DNA of 64,000 nucleotides, taken from contig CM055105.1 of assembly GCA_029204225.1 (NCBI GenBank), positions 15,514,256 through 15,578,255 of the forward strand, given 5' to 3'. Under the pieces are notes generated by a model. The model was given only the letters and a program-made list of their open reading frames with translations, was not told where the DNA came from and did not search any database. Source of the stretch: Diphasiastrum complanatum. Its lineage: Eukaryota > Streptophyta > Lycopodiopsida > Lycopodiales > Lycopodiaceae. Positions 33,585 through 45,986 of this stretch are shown in pieces. The position numbers were made by a program, and so were the translations under genes. Position 1 is the stretch's first letter. The number at the start of each line of letters is the position of its first letter.

Positions 33585-35450
33585 ATGTCTAGGGTCAAAC
33601 AGAACCGGAGGGCATTAGAGGAGTTTTGAGTTCCAAAAAGACCCTTTAAGAATTCGTGCAAGATGTCTTTTTTATTATTAAAATATTATGACACTAATAC
33701 TTTTGACTAGCCATAAATTTTTAATCGTAGCTCAAAAGTATGTCATCTACCATGTCATTGGAAAGCCCTTGTCAAGCGCTTTCCAATGCATCAAACTTTG
33801 CTAAATTCGGACTTACCACTAAAAAGTTATGCCATTTTTAGTATGTACTCAAAAAGTTACATTACGTAGATTTCAAATTTGAGTGTTTTGATTGGTCCAT
33901 GTGTAAGAAAAAATTGAGAAAAAAAATAAAAAGAATCTTTACAAAGGGTCTTTTCTGGATTTAGAACTCCTCTAATGATTTCTTCTCTCTTGGGACTGTA
34001 TCCACTAGTACCCCTGCTGTTAATCCTCCATAGCAAACCAGGCGTAACAGGTGCAGATGGCTCTCTGAGATTAAGAAATATCAGAGATTCACCCTGCTCC
34101 TGAAACCAAGAGCCCCTTTCCACATAACGGTTCGTCTGATTACCCAGGATAATCTGTAGAGTGATGTCAGGTTCACACATGGAGCATTGCAATGTTTGCA
34201 GGAATCCGTGAGGACTATTTGGCTCTTTCTTTTGAAGATTCTTTTTGGATTTCCATCCATGCCAAACGGGTCACCATAATGCCTAAAGATTTTCAGATTC
34301 TATATAGAATGAGGGAGAGACATTGTAGATCCCACTGCTCCCCGGGACAAACCCCTTGATAGGACCAACCTTCCCACTAAGAGGCCTCGCAAGCAACCTG
34401 CCCCTAGAAGGAGCAAGCCGTCCTCTTCTTAGCTCCCAAAAAGGTCTGACGTATGAACCTCCAAGCTTCCACATCTAGAGGTGATGGAATTGTAAATACT
34501 GTAGCCCTTGATATTGTGGTTGGATTCTGATGAATATTTAAAATTTGAGAAAGATATTTCAGATGCGATAGATAGTATTGGCATGCCAATCCTCTTCCAA
34601 ATAGAAGAGATTGGTTTTACTCTTAATTTAAGAATCCCAGATTGTATGCAAATGAAGGATAGAAGGGCCTCTATCAGCGATCCCGTGATTGAGACGGGTC
34701 TCCCCTTACTGCAATATGACAAGTCTCCCCTTACTGCAATATGATATTGCAAGCGATTCCATGAAAGAAGTGTCGCTTCTCAACAATTATTTTCTGCAAG
34801 GCATCAAGGACAACAACGACACTTTGTCGCACTATATCCTTGGTGCTTGCTCACCTGTTGTGAAGTTTATGTTAATGCCTTATCATACCAAGTACTATCT
34901 CTTTACTTGTCAAATTCTTTACTTATCTACTTCTTTACTTGTAAATACTGTACGCGACACTGTGTTTTTACACGTGATTCGTGACAGGCGAAAAAGGCGA
35001 CACTGCCTTACAAAATGCCGAAGGTTTATCTAATGGAATTCTTCATGGTTTTTTGCAGTGATCACTGGAGCTTAATTGTAATTTATGTAAAATTACAGAT
35101 AATAATATCGTACATCTTTTTTGTGTAAAGATGAATTCTGCCAGCAACACAAACAAGGATATTGACTCGCTGCTGCTGAAGATATGTAAATATTTTTCAA
35201 TAGAGAATCCCACTTCAGGAAAATGTGAAATTGTCAACATTGAGGTAATCATTGAACATTTTTGGTGTATTTTTGTTTATCATCATTGTTGAGCGTCTGG
35301 ACCTTCATTCCATTATTAATCAATTGAATGTATTGTAGACACCCTAGCAAAATGACTCATTTAGCTGTGCGTGGTGTACTCTATACAATGCAAAATTATT
35401 TTTTATGTGGTACAATCTTCAAGAGGATGTTGATATTTCAATGTAAGTTT
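33585..35450 (+). pseudogene. HU-2: histone H3-like / Ulp1-like fusion with MITE insertion
   Basis: The start at 33585 gives MSRVKQNRRALEEF before a MITE (33613-33977) interrupts the tail. The H3 fold at 34040-34320 reads EIKKYQRFTLLLKPRAPF, ALQCLQES, and after a one-base shift DYLALSFEDSFWISIHAKRV and TIMPKDFQILYRMRER. The linker has TKRPRKQPAPRRSK. The C48-like part shows EYLKFEKDISDAIDSIG, SLLNNYFLQGIKDNND and VVKFMLMPYHTK, then an intron. The catalytic-His exon DHWSLIVI is at 35060, with KITDNNIVHL behind it in a shifted frame. The Cys exon has QNDSFSCAWCTLYNAKLFF at 35348-35404, where Gly after Cys is changed to Ala. The Asp expected after HL is not visible. The terminal exon seen in HU-1 is absent. 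ORF5 converges on it. Confidence 0.85.
33613..33977. mobile_element. 365-bp MITE-like deletion derivative of GE
   Basis: The ends are inverted repeats: CATTAGAGGAGTTTTGAGTT at the left and, on the opposite strand at the right, CATTAGAGGAGTTCTAAATC. Both continue to AAAAGACCCTTT. The right 100 bp is homologous to 29160-29280 of GE-1. The HU-3 sequence supplies an empty site, and comparison shows no obvious target duplication. Confidence 0.8.
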
Positions 35451-35993
35451 TCGTTGTGCTTGTTTTCTGCCTCCAGATAGAGTTGGAGCTGAGGATGGTG
35501 CCGGTTTTGTCTCAAAGAATAATACCACTTCTGTTCCTCTCAGCTCGCTGACTACGGCTGTGGCAATTTCAGCTGTCTCCATCATTGTTTATTCACATTC
35601 TCGCATCATTTCATGCAAGTTTTGAAGAGCAATCATCCCATCGAGTAAATTTCCATGATATCTACGCAATGCACCAGTTGAGTCATGAATTTCGGGTGCC
35701 TCCCTATAATGCACTGTATCCGAGCAAGACAGAACAAAACGACGTTCTTCTCCATTAGAACCCCGGATCATGAATTCAACCCTTTCAATCAACATGGTTT
35801 CAAACATTATAGTTGCCCGCACCACACCTATAGTTTCAACATCCTCCATAAAAAATCCAGGCTCACCAACCGATACTTTGGAGACAACGACGAAGACTTT
35901 CATGTATTGCCCGCTGGAACTAGGTTTTTGAACAATTTTCCATGCCTCTGTAAAGAAAATTGGATTCGCATCACCAACAGGCATGGATTTCAT
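35403..35993 (-). pseudogene. ORF5, most complete copy
   Basis: Two same-family frames (35993-35589 and 35585-35403) are separated by one stop near 35587. The start region reads MKSMPVGDANPIFFTEAWK. A further upstream basic piece (YVGSRKNRQSLKAAKMKWRG) extends to about 36080, so the ORF may start earlier. Conserved blocks are VSKVSVGEPGFFMEDVETIG, EFMIRGSNGEERRFVLSCSD and HDSTGALRRYHGNLLDGMIA. No membrane segment or known motif was found. It converges on HU-2 and overlaps its last visible exon. Confidence 0.6.
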
Positions 35994-36084
35994 TCAAATC
36001 ACCGCGCCATTTCATTTTTGCAGCTTTTAAACTTTGCCTATTCTTCCTTGAGCCCACATAAATTTCGCGTTCCTCACCTTGCAC

Positions 36085-37717
36085 TAAGTGAGGGATAAAT
36101 GCTACAACCAACCAAGTATAGTTTTAGAATTCAGAAAACACTAAACATAAACAAGCCCTAAACGCTATCCATCATTCATTTGCAACCACCATTCATCATT
36201 CATTCATATTCCTATTCCCACTCATTCATACTCCACTTTGATTATATTTCAGTAGTTATATTTCTATTCTATTCATTATATTCATTATATTTCTTTTCAA
36301 TTCTATAACACAAAATCTTTTGGAATAGGACAAGAAGATGACCCGTTTTTTAAGAGCCCTTACAATTTTTTGTTAATTCACCTAAATTTTAAATTTTAAT
36401 AATTAACCTTTTTTTCTTGCATGCTCTATTTTGCAAATATTATAAATTTGTGTGCATGATGAAAAATTCTGTAAAAATCATACATTCATTGAAAATTACA
36501 GAAATCAAATTCATGCAATTTGTTGTCGCTAAAAATTATTGTCTGAATAAGCTTAAGGTTTTACAAAAGATTTGTTTAAGATTTTGCAATATATTTATTT
36601 GAGATTTTTGCAAAAATATGGGATTTTAAGAAGGTCAACATTTTCTCAATGAGTTTCAAACTAAACTTATAATTTAGCATTTGAAAAAGTGTTACAAGAC
36701 ACGAATTTTTAATGAAACTTAAGTACGTAAGTAATGTACCGTAATAAACATGTTTAAACATTTTCTATGTGCAACAATCATGTACAATTAAAATGCTTCA
36801 ATACTTCATCAGAAGAATATTTCATACTGATAACTATGCATAGCAGGACCAAGATTGTGCATAGCAGGAACGAGCAAGGCTACTGTCATGGGGTGATATT
36901 CAAAAGTAAGAATCTCGTTGTTAACAAGAATGTCTATGATTGAAGTTATGGGAAAAACTGTTGGAAATTAAGCCAACAATTGTCTCCTTGGAATCATAAC
37001 TTAGACAGCCAAACTATTTGAAGAACATCTTCAACGGGCTTCCTATCATTTCAAATTCAGATGTTAAGTTCAATAAGACTTGGCCATCTTCAACTACTTC
37101 CAAAAACTAGCATTTAGAATAAGTCTGCAGAAACACTTTACTTTTTCAATAGTCTGTAGAATTACACTAAGTGTCGCACAACTCACATTTTTCACACTTT
37201 CCAAAAAATGCAACACTTCAACAAATTGAAGGAAAAACATAAGTGTCGCATATTTCGCATTTGTCACATTTTCTCGAAAATTGGAACACTTGCCTTCGGC
37301 TTCTTCCTTTCAACTATTTTGAAGAAGTCAACTTATTCAAAGTTCAAAAGTTTAACTATTTTCAACACCTTCGACTTCTTCGCATTTTCTCGAAAAATGT
37401 GAAGAGAGAGAAAATTCTCGAAGGCCATCTATTTTCATGAGTTAAACTATTTAAAAGACACCTTCGCCTTTTTCAGGGCACCTTGGCATTTTTATAGATA
37501 CCTTCGTCTTTTTGCAAAAAATGTGAAGAGAAAGAAAAATCCTGAAGGTCGTCTATTTTGAACAAGGAACGTTCCAGACACTTCCCTGGAAAATGCGAGG
37601 TGAGAGATTTGCAGCGTCCTCATCCGCGTCAACATTTCTGATTCGTTGACCATATATACTATGTATAGTTGTCACAAAAGCCATATACTTGCAAACACAA
37701 CAGCTTACCTAATTAGG
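36085..37717. repeat. direct repeat, copy A (class unknown)
   Basis: It begins AAGTGAGGGATAAATGCT and ends CTTACCTAATTAGG. Copy B at 62322-63688 is in the same orientation and highly similar. Copy A has about 300 bp (36598-36901) absent from B. It is very AT-rich, with repeated CACCTTCG/GTGTCGCA strings. No TIR or TG..CA ends were found, and it has no coding capacity. Confidence 0.85.
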
Positions 37718-38318
37718 TGACAACCATTTATTGTAGTTAATACATGGATAAAATCTATAAATGGATAATCCAGGCACACTCTATGTGATGCTCTGTCCAT
37801 GAGACATATTATTTGAGCCTCCCATTTACGCCACCATTTGGTTGTAATTCCTATTCATTGTGCTTTAGTGTAATAACAACAACACGTTTTCTATCTGTGT
37901 ATAACGTAGATAAATGCTTGTTGTGATTAAATGCACATTATTGTTGTTTGGTCACGCTTGTTTACTCACTCCGACTCCTTCACTTCTGATCAGACGATGG
38001 CTGTCTTTGACGCCTAAGGAACTCGCATTATCACACTGCTATTTCTATCTATTTCAGAACTGAATTTCTCATACAAAATCCAGAAATACCACACACCTAC
38101 AAATCATTTCTAATCTCTTCGGTGGACCGTACTCTCGTTTTTGTGAGAATAAACTAATTTATAAGATCCTGTTGGGTTGTGATTATACTTAGCATGATCT
38201 TTCTATTAGATTGGTTTTGCATTTAGCAGCTAATTGTAACAGGAGTGCTATTCCATAATACTCCTACTCTCTTCTCTGTTCACGTTCTTCGTGTTCTTCG
38301 CACTCTCTTGCCCCATCA
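37718..38318 (+). repeat. copia LTR (5')
   Basis: TGACAACC to CCATCA, followed by the primer site TGGTATCAGAGC at 38322-38333. The left edge is where direct repeats A and B diverge, so the LTR probably inserted into copy A. Confidence 0.7.
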
Positions 38319-38321
38319 GAT

Positions 38322-38333
38322 TGGTATCAGAGC
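38322..38333 (+). promoter_or_regulatory. primer-binding site, tRNA-iMet type
   Basis: TGGTATCAGAGC lies three bases after the LTR end. Confidence 0.9.
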
Positions 38334-38386
38334 GTAGCTCAGATAAACCGAGAGATTACGTTTGTTCTATTTGTATTACTGTTACC

Positions 38387-38514
38387 ATGTCTTATATTGG
38401 TAGCACTTGGTCTTCATCATTCAATGAAGCTAGAATCATTGACAAGTTCAATGGATCTAACTTCTATATCTGGAAGTTAAAACTCCGGATGATATTGATA
38501 GGTAGAGATCTTTG
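38387..38514 (+). pseudogene. copia gag start, truncated by GE-2
   Basis: The ATG at 38387 gives MSYIGSTWSSSFNEARIIDK and FNGSNFYIWKLKLRMILIG, typical of the copia gag N-terminus (NFxxWK). The frame is cut at 38515 by the terminal repeat of GE-2. The rest of the element is not seen in the window. Confidence 0.85.
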
Positions 38515-38550
38515 CATTAGAGGAAGTTTGAATATCAAAAAGACCCTTTA

Positions 38551-38987
38551 AGAAATGCCATGTAGGATAAAGAAAAATATCAAAATAAAAAAAACAATAT
38601 TGCTTATTTGGTTGCCCCCACCACTCCCGAGGCCTCCTCAACTTCCAATGATCTAACCGTAGTGTCTACAATCACAATTAACAATTCTAAACTGCTCATA
38701 GTCTAACTTGTCAAAATTTGAAAATATGACCGCCACCACAAATTCAAATCAGGAAAAAAAGCATCCCTCCACTGGAATAAAAATTTGAGCCGCATCTCCA
38801 AATATGAACCCCATCTTCACATTAAACTGAGATTATGAGCACCATCTCCAAATATAAGCTCCATCTCCACATCGGAGTGAAAATATGAGCGCCATCTCCA
38901 AATTTAAATCAGATAGAGTATATAATATAATTCAAGATAAGTACTTTGTTTTGTTTTGTATTGTTTTGTTTTGTCTTGCTTTATGTA
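38551..38987. other. GE-2 subterminal region
   Basis: Non-coding. Short direct repeats of the type ATGAGCrCCATCTCCAAAT occur about four times and resemble the GE-1 left region near 15720-15760. These are candidate transposase-binding repeats, by analogy only. Confidence 0.5.
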
Positions 38988-39781
38988 ATGACGACATTGT
39001 ATCACCTACGTTTGGATATTCCTAATGGTTTGGCACCCATACAGAGACGAGGAGGCAAAGGAGTTCCAATATCTGCTGCTGATCGTTCCCGTTATAGGGT
39101 AGAAGGCAAAAAGAACTTGGATTTGTAGACCGACGGATCATTGTATCATCAAGATCCTAGCACATTGACTCATCCCACATTCTCTTCAATAACTAATCTA
39201 ATAATATGGAAATGCAATGGGCATACTGGATTATTAGGATATTGTGAGGGATTGCAAAACTATGGAAATCAGTTTTCAATGAAAAAAATTCACTTTTTAG
39301 AATGTGAGTTGATACGCATATCCTCTTTTTATCAAAAAACAGATTGTCATGTCCAAAAGACTTTAGAGGAAAAAATAAAAGAAATAATGAATCATTACAG
39401 AAGAATAATGATTCATTACAGAAGACAACGTTCGATATCAAATCAGAATTAGATCGAATGCAATCAATCTTACAATCTATTCGTATGGAAATCTTGCAAT
39501 TACTGAAGGATGAGGAGGCTAAGAAGAAGGAGGCTAGGAGTAAGAAGCGAAAGCGGGAAAGTCGCAAGGATATTCAGACCCTTTCAAAAACAGGTTATCG
39601 AAATAGAAGAATTTCAACATTCAAGTAAGCATACTCTGATTTTTTGTAACTTGATTATGGTTTTATTTCTACTACTATGTTGTTTAGCTAACTATCTGGT
39701 TTTCTTTTTGCAGATCTGCATTACTAGCTCATCAGAATATAAAGGACAATGCATCAATTGGAATGTCGTTGGGCTCAATAT

Positions 39782-40518
39782 TGTTGATTTTCACACGTGT
39801 GGACTGTCCACTACATGTACTTGTGATCTCCTAAGGTGTGTAGATGCACCAAGATCAAGACTAGATTGAGATTCAAGATCAATCTTGTATCCTATGGCAA
39901 AAACACACTACTACATGCATTCAATCACTTCCAACTCTCACTCACACGTGTGGGAAGTATTCAAAAAATAATCTAAGTAAAAACAAGCTGCTCTCCTCGG
40001 GTAGAGAGAGAAAATGCATCAAGAGCTCTCGGGTAGAGAGAGAAAGCTAGAAATCCAATAACTCACAAAATCCATGAAATCACCAAATCAATTGATTTCA
40101 AAATGAGGAGTACAATGATACTAGTAGGTCCACGAGCTACCACTATGCTTAACTATGATTGGACCACATTTTGTCACCTCTTGATCCTAATGGATCATTG
40201 ATCTATGCACCTCTTAATTCTATTGGACTATATTCAAGCACACCTCAATTTCCTATTGGACCTCACAAGGTTTCACCTCTATATCCTATTGGACCTCTTG
40301 GAATTCATCAAACAAAAACTTTACACTTGTCTACACTCTAATTAGCAAGTGTTTAGCCTCTTACTCTATTTTGGCTCAATAGTGGCATTACAAGTGGAAA
40401 TGCATAATTTGCCATCTATGCCAAATTTATTCCTATCAACATCCTACACCTAGATGCTTGATGTAAAAAACATAAGACCCCTATATCTAACATAGATAAT
40501 CTTTTTCAATTCTTCACA
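39782..40518 (-). repeat. 3' LTR of the copia (737 bp)
   Basis: It runs TGTTGATTTTCACACG to TTCTTCACA. Two CACACGTGTG palindromes and four or five ATTGGACC (CCAAT on the transcribed strand) copies at 40158, 40222, 40254 and 40288 lie in the probable U3. Confidence 0.97.
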
Positions 40519-40536
40519 CTCCTCCTAAAAAATTAT

Positions 40537-43500
40537 CTATGAAGATTTGAGCATTGATCTTGATATAACTCCAAGATTAGATCTATGCTTGATGAAAGCA
40601 CTTTTGCTCAAAGGCTTGGTGAGTAGATCGGCAATACAAGAGGACGAGTTGACATGCTCCAAATAGATTTCTCCTCCAATAAGCTTTTCTCTCACAAAAT
40701 GGTATGCCACTTCTATGTGCTTGCTTCTTGCATGAAATATGGGATTATTGGCAAGAGCTTGGGCCGAGATGTTATCACACTTGATCATTGGTTAGATCAT
40801 CCTCCTTGATGCACTTTAGTTCCATTAATAACCTCTTGATCCAAAGCACTTCTTTGGTAGTTGTAGTGAGTGCTTTGTACTCAGCCTCACATGAAGAGAA
40901 AGATATAGTATCTTGCTTTTTGGAAAGCCAAGATATTAGATTGCCTCCAAGAAAGATAGTGTATGCACTAATAGACTTTCGATCCATTTTGTCACTTACA
41001 AAGTCCGAATCCGAGTAGCCAATAATGGATAGATCTTCACTTTTATAGAGTAGACCATAATCACAAGATGAAGATACATATCTTAAAATCCTCTTGGCCA
41101 TCTTCCAATGATGGATCTTAGATTCTTGCATAAATTGACTCAATTTGTGCACACAAAAACTAAAATCGGGCCTAGTAATGGTAAGCCAAATCAAGGAGCC
41201 TACAAGACTCCTAAAAAGTGTGATGTCCTCAAAGGATCTTTCATCACCTTTATTAGGATCTTTTACAATTTGCTCCATTGGAGTATCTATGCTCTTAGAA
41301 TTTTCCATATGGAATTTTTTCAACATAGAGTGAGCATATCTAGATTGGCATATAAAGACATGATTTTCATAAAAATCAATTTCTAGGCCTAGGATGTAAT
41401 GTATCTCCCCTAGATCTTGCATTTTAAACTCACATCCAAGTGCTAGCTTGGTTTCATCAACTAGCTTGATACAACTTCCACAAAGAATAATGTCATCAAC
41501 ATACATTAGAAGAATGACAATATTGCTATCAACAAACTTTAGATATATGGAAGGATCATAGTCACTAAGAATAGATCCTAGTGAGATAAGGAAAGAGTTA
41601 AGTCTTGAATACCATGATCTTGGTGCTTGCTTGAGTCCATAAAGACTTTTGAAGAGCAAGCACACTTTGGACTCATCCTTGATGAATCCTTGAGGTTGTT
41701 CCATATATATCTCCTCCTCAAGATAACCATTTAGAAAAGCATTGGATACATCTAATTGGAACACCTTCCACTTGAAAAAACAAGCAAGAGAAATAAGAAT
41801 TCTTATTGTCACCATCTTTGCAACGGGTGCAAAGGTCTCCTCATAGTCAAGACCATGGATTTGAGCAAATCCTTTGGCACATAATCTTGCTTTATGCTTG
41901 TTGATGGTGCCATCATGATTGAACTTGATCCGAAATACCCACTTGCAACCAATCACATGCTTGTTGGAAGGAGGATCCACAAGCTCCCAAGTATTGTTGG
42001 TGATCAATGCATCATACTCTTGCTTCATGGCATCATACCACTCCTTGGTATTGAGTGCCTCTTGTACATTCTTTGGCTCTTCATGAGAGATATAAAAAAC
42101 ATAATTAGTGGAATCAAGATCCATGCCTTTGTCAACATATGAGAGCCTCTTAGGCTCGGATCTATCTCTCATGGATCTTCTTGGTGAAAAAATCCGAGGA
42201 GAGTCTTCTTCAAATCTCGACCCCATCACATCATGATTGTCTTCAAAATCAATAATTGATGATGCATCCATAGATTTCTTGATCTCGGCCTCTTCAAATG
42301 ATGAGTGTTGATCTTCATGAAAGACAACATCTCTACTTTCAATAACTTGAGAAGTAGAGAGTATAAAGACTCTATAGGCCTTCTTGGTGGATGAGTATCC
42401 AACCATGATCCCTTTGCATGCACTAGGATCTTCCTTCTTCCTTGTTTCCAAGGGAATATGGACAAAGCATAAGCATCCAAAAACTCTAAGGTGATCAACC
42501 TTAGGCTTCTTTAAAAATAAGATTTCATATGGTGACTTTCCTCCAAGAGCTATATGTGGGAGCCTGTTGGAAAGATAATTTGCACAATTAATGGCTTTTC
42601 CCCAAAAATCTTTGGGCAAAGATGCCTCAATTCTCATAGATTTTGCACATTCACATAGAGATCTATTCTTTCTCTCGGCCACTCCATTTTGAGATGGAGA
42701 GTAGGCACAAGAAAACTCTCTTTTAATGTCTTTAAGCTCACAAAAGTCTTGAAATTTATTGGAGATATATTCACCACCTCCATCACTTCTAAGAGCTTTA
42801 ATCTTGAATGAGAATTGCTTCTCTACATAAGCTTTGAAAATAAGGAAATGATCAAACACCATAGATTCTGAAGCAAGAAGATATATCCAAGTGAATCTTG
42901 TGTAATAATGAAAGTAACAAAACAAGTGGATCCTCCCTTGCTTGTAGTTGATGAGAAATGCACATCCGAGTGGATTAACTCCAAAGGATGCTTGCTTTTG
43001 ATAGAAGATCTTGTAAATGGCTTTTTGTGAGATTTAGCAATAGCACAAGCCTCACAAGGCTTGATCTTCTTGGAGAATGACTTTGGCAAGCCAATAGCTT
43101 TGGATTCTTTGATCATAGAGAGCATGGATTTGTAGTTGGGATGTCCCAACCTCCTATGCCATAATTCCTCCATAGAGAGCTTGTTCACAAGAGCAACATT
43201 ACAAGCATTCACATACTCATTTGGATCTAGTTTATAGATGCCACCAAATCTAGACCCTAATGCAAGTATCTCATCATTCTTCTTAATAGTGCAAGTATCA
43301 ACATTGAATTTTACATCAAGGCCATTATCAAGCAATTGGCCAACACTAATAAGATTCTTGGTAAGCTTAGGTACATAAAGAACTCTAGAGAGAGAAAGAA
43401 CTTTAGAGGATGCAAGCTTCAAGGGAATGTTCCCTATGCCTTCAATAGGACATTCAAAATCATTTGCAGTGTATATTGATTTCTTCACTCCATCATAAGG

Positions 43501-44571
43501 TGCAATATAAGAGAAAGAGTCCTTGGAGCTACACATATGTGAAGAAGCTCCACTATCAATATGCCATAGGCCGTCCTTCTTGAAAGGAGTAGATGAGAAA
43601 CTAGAGACCATAAGAGATCCCTCTCCATCACTTGCAATAGTGTCTTCCTTCTCATTGGTAATATTGGCTTGCTTGAGTTGATTCTTCTTTTTGAAGCAAT
43701 TGGTGGCATAATGACCTTTCTTGCCACAATAAAAGCACTTGATCTTCTTCTTCTTCTTGAGCTTGTATGATGAAGCATTAGAGGAATCATCTTCCTCCTC
43801 ATCTTTGTCTTTGGATTTGACTTTGTCCTTGCTTGAGGATTGTTGATGTTGGTTCTTGCTCCTCTCTTTGTGCTTATCCTTGGCAAAAAGAGCTTTGCCA
43901 TCATTATGAGTGAGAGAAAGCTTGTCCATCCTCAAGAGCTTATACTCTTGTCTTGATTCTTCTGAAATTAGCACACTTTGGAGAGCCTCCAAACTTGGTA
44001 GCTCCTCCTTAATGGCATAGGATTGGACAAGATTATCAAATTCACTTCTCAAGCCATTGAGAATGACTTGAACTAGCTCATTTTGATTGATGGAATCACC
44101 AATACAAGCAAGCTCTCTATGAATATCTTTTACTCTCAAAACATAACTAGATGCACTCTCATCACTCTTTTGGCTACTTTGAAAGATTTGATTCCTAAGA
44201 GTGAGAAGCCTAGAGGTATTCTTAGCCTCATAGATAGTCTTGAGACAATCCCAAGCTTCTTTGGCTGTTGTACAAGTACCTATCTCCCTCAATATCTCAT
44301 TAGAGACATTCATCTTAATGTAGTGGAGAGCCATCCTAGCTCTCTTTTTGTATTTTTAAACCTCTTGAAGAACTTGTGGTTCTTCTTCAAGGCCAAGAAC
44401 TATGTCCATCACGTCTTGAAGGATCAAGATGGACTCCATCCTCATTTTCCAAATTGAATAATTTGAAGTGGTCAATCTTTCACTTGGTTCCAACAAGGAT
44501 GAACCCATTGAAGACATTTGAAGTGAAGAAAACTCAGATGATGAACAATAAATGTTGTTACACACTTTCAA
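40537..44571 (-). pseudogene. copia gag-pol polyprotein, three lesions
   Basis: Gag begins near 44571-44517 with LLEPSERLTTSNYSIWKMRM. An in-frame TAA at 44356-44358 interrupts it. From 44334, gag continues to the zinc knuckle CFYCGKKGHYATNC, protease LWHIDSGASSHMC and integrase zinc region (HRRLGHPNYKSM, CEACAIAK) with the first Asp in ELIHSDV. A probable 4-bp deletion near 42908 shifts the frame. The second frame (42925-40775) holds SDGGGEY, SPSQNGVAERKNR (catalytic Glu), RT (VFQLDVSNAFLNGYLEEEIY, LLMYVDDIILCGS) and RNase H (GYSDSDF, SSCEAEYKAL). A last shift near 40783 moves the end into 40788-40537 (CDNISAQALANNP, HIEVAYHFVREK). The catalytic motifs themselves are intact. Confidence 0.95.
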
Positions 44572-45262
44572 TAGGATCCAATAATTGAGTACTATCTCCT
44601 CCTATGAAAGGTCTTACAACAATTTGTGAATTGATTCTCACTAGCTACACAAATCTCTCTAAAACAAGATCTATTTCACATCAAATGATGGAGTATAGGC
44701 AAAGTTAGGATCCAACACTCTTAGCACTTGTGAAATACACTAAGAAACCAAATTTGACTCAAATACAATGATATTGCATGAAACAAAATGGCTAAGATCT
44801 CAAAACAGTGCCTAGATCACATATAGATGAGATTGGCAAGCATACAGCTGTGAATTTGGATCAACCAAGCAATCTCTTGACCCTAAACCAAATGTGTCCA
44901 CCCAGGTCTAGGTGACCTACCTAACCCTCTTCAAAAGCTTATAACTTTTGATTGGCTCAACCAAATGGAATGAAACTGATTGCAACAGAAACTAGACAAA
45001 AATAGCTTCAAAACAAGCTATCAAGCAAGATAAATGGATCAAACATGAGAGAGAACTTCCAAACTGAAATTGGATGTTCCTCACACGTGTCTGAGCACCT
45101 GATTCCGTACAGTACCAGGTCAGACCCAATCAATGTCCTTTTGATCTCTTTTGAACCAAGATTGAAGAAGATAGCTAGGAAAATGGGCCTTGACAATTTC
45201 TAGCTCAAGATTGATGAAAATTTTTCACTTAGATGGATCAAAATGCATGGTAACCTTAGATA

Positions 45263-45275
45263 GGCTCTGATACCA
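45263..45275 (-). promoter_or_regulatory. primer-binding site, tRNA-iMet type
   Basis: The minus strand reads TGGTATCAGAGCC, directly abutting the 5' LTR. Confidence 0.97.
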
Positions 45276-45986
45276 TGTTTATTTTCACACGTGTGGACTG
45301 TCCACTACATGTACTTGTGATCTCCTAAGGTGTGTAGATGCACCAAGATCAAGACTAAATTGAGATTCAAGATCAATCTTGTATCCTATGGCAAAAACAC
45401 ACTACTACATGCATTCAATCACTTCCAACTCTCACTCACACGTGTGGGAAGTATTCAAAAAATAATCTAAGTAAAAACAAGCTGCTCTCCTCAGGTAGAG
45501 AGAGAAAATGCATCAAGAGCTCTCGGGTAGAGAGAGAAAGCTAGAAATCCAATAACTCACAAAATCCATGAAATCACCAAATCAATTGATTTCAAAATGA
45601 GGAGTACAATGATACTAGTAGGTCCACGAGCTACCACTACGCTTAACTATGATTGGACCACATTTTGTCACCTCTTGATCCTATTGGATCATTGATCTAT
45701 GCACCTCTTAACTCTATTGGACTATATTCAAGCACACCTCAATTTCCTATTGGACCTCACAAGGTTCCACCTCTATATCCTATTGGACCTCTTGGAATTC
45801 ATCAAACAAAAACTTTACACTTGTCTACACTCTAATTAGCAAGTGTTTATCCTCTTACTCTATTTTGGCTCAATAGTGGCATTACAAGTGGAAATGCATA
45901 ATTTGCCATCTATGCCAAATTTATTCCTATCAACATCCTATCCATCCCCTATATCTAACATAGATAATCTTTTTCAATTCTTCACA
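45276..45986 (-). repeat. 5' LTR of the copia (711 bp)
   Basis: Runs TGTTTATTTTCACACG to TTCTTCACA. Compared with the 3' LTR it has a 26-bp deletion near 45940 and about eight base differences. Confidence 0.97.

Larger units (their letters stand above)
39782..45986 (-). mobile_element. nearly complete Ty1/copia retrotransposon
   Basis: A 6205-bp element with TG..CA LTRs, tRNA-iMet primer site, polypurine tract (ATTTTTTAGGAG on the minus strand at 40519-40530) and all pol domains in copia order (protease, integrase, RT, RNase H). The LTRs differ at about eight substitutions plus a 26-bp gap, so the insertion is young relative to its surroundings. Three lesions disable the polyprotein. Confidence 0.97.

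Noticed and set aside
35685-36098. Plus-strand open frame over ORF5, also at 29925-30353
   Set aside because: The minus-strand frame is conserved across three copies. The plus frame is open in some copies but shows no conserved composition, so it was treated as a shadow. I am not fully certain.
41894-42142. Plus-strand open frames across the copia pol region
   Set aside because: They are antisense shadows of the polyprotein on the minus strand.
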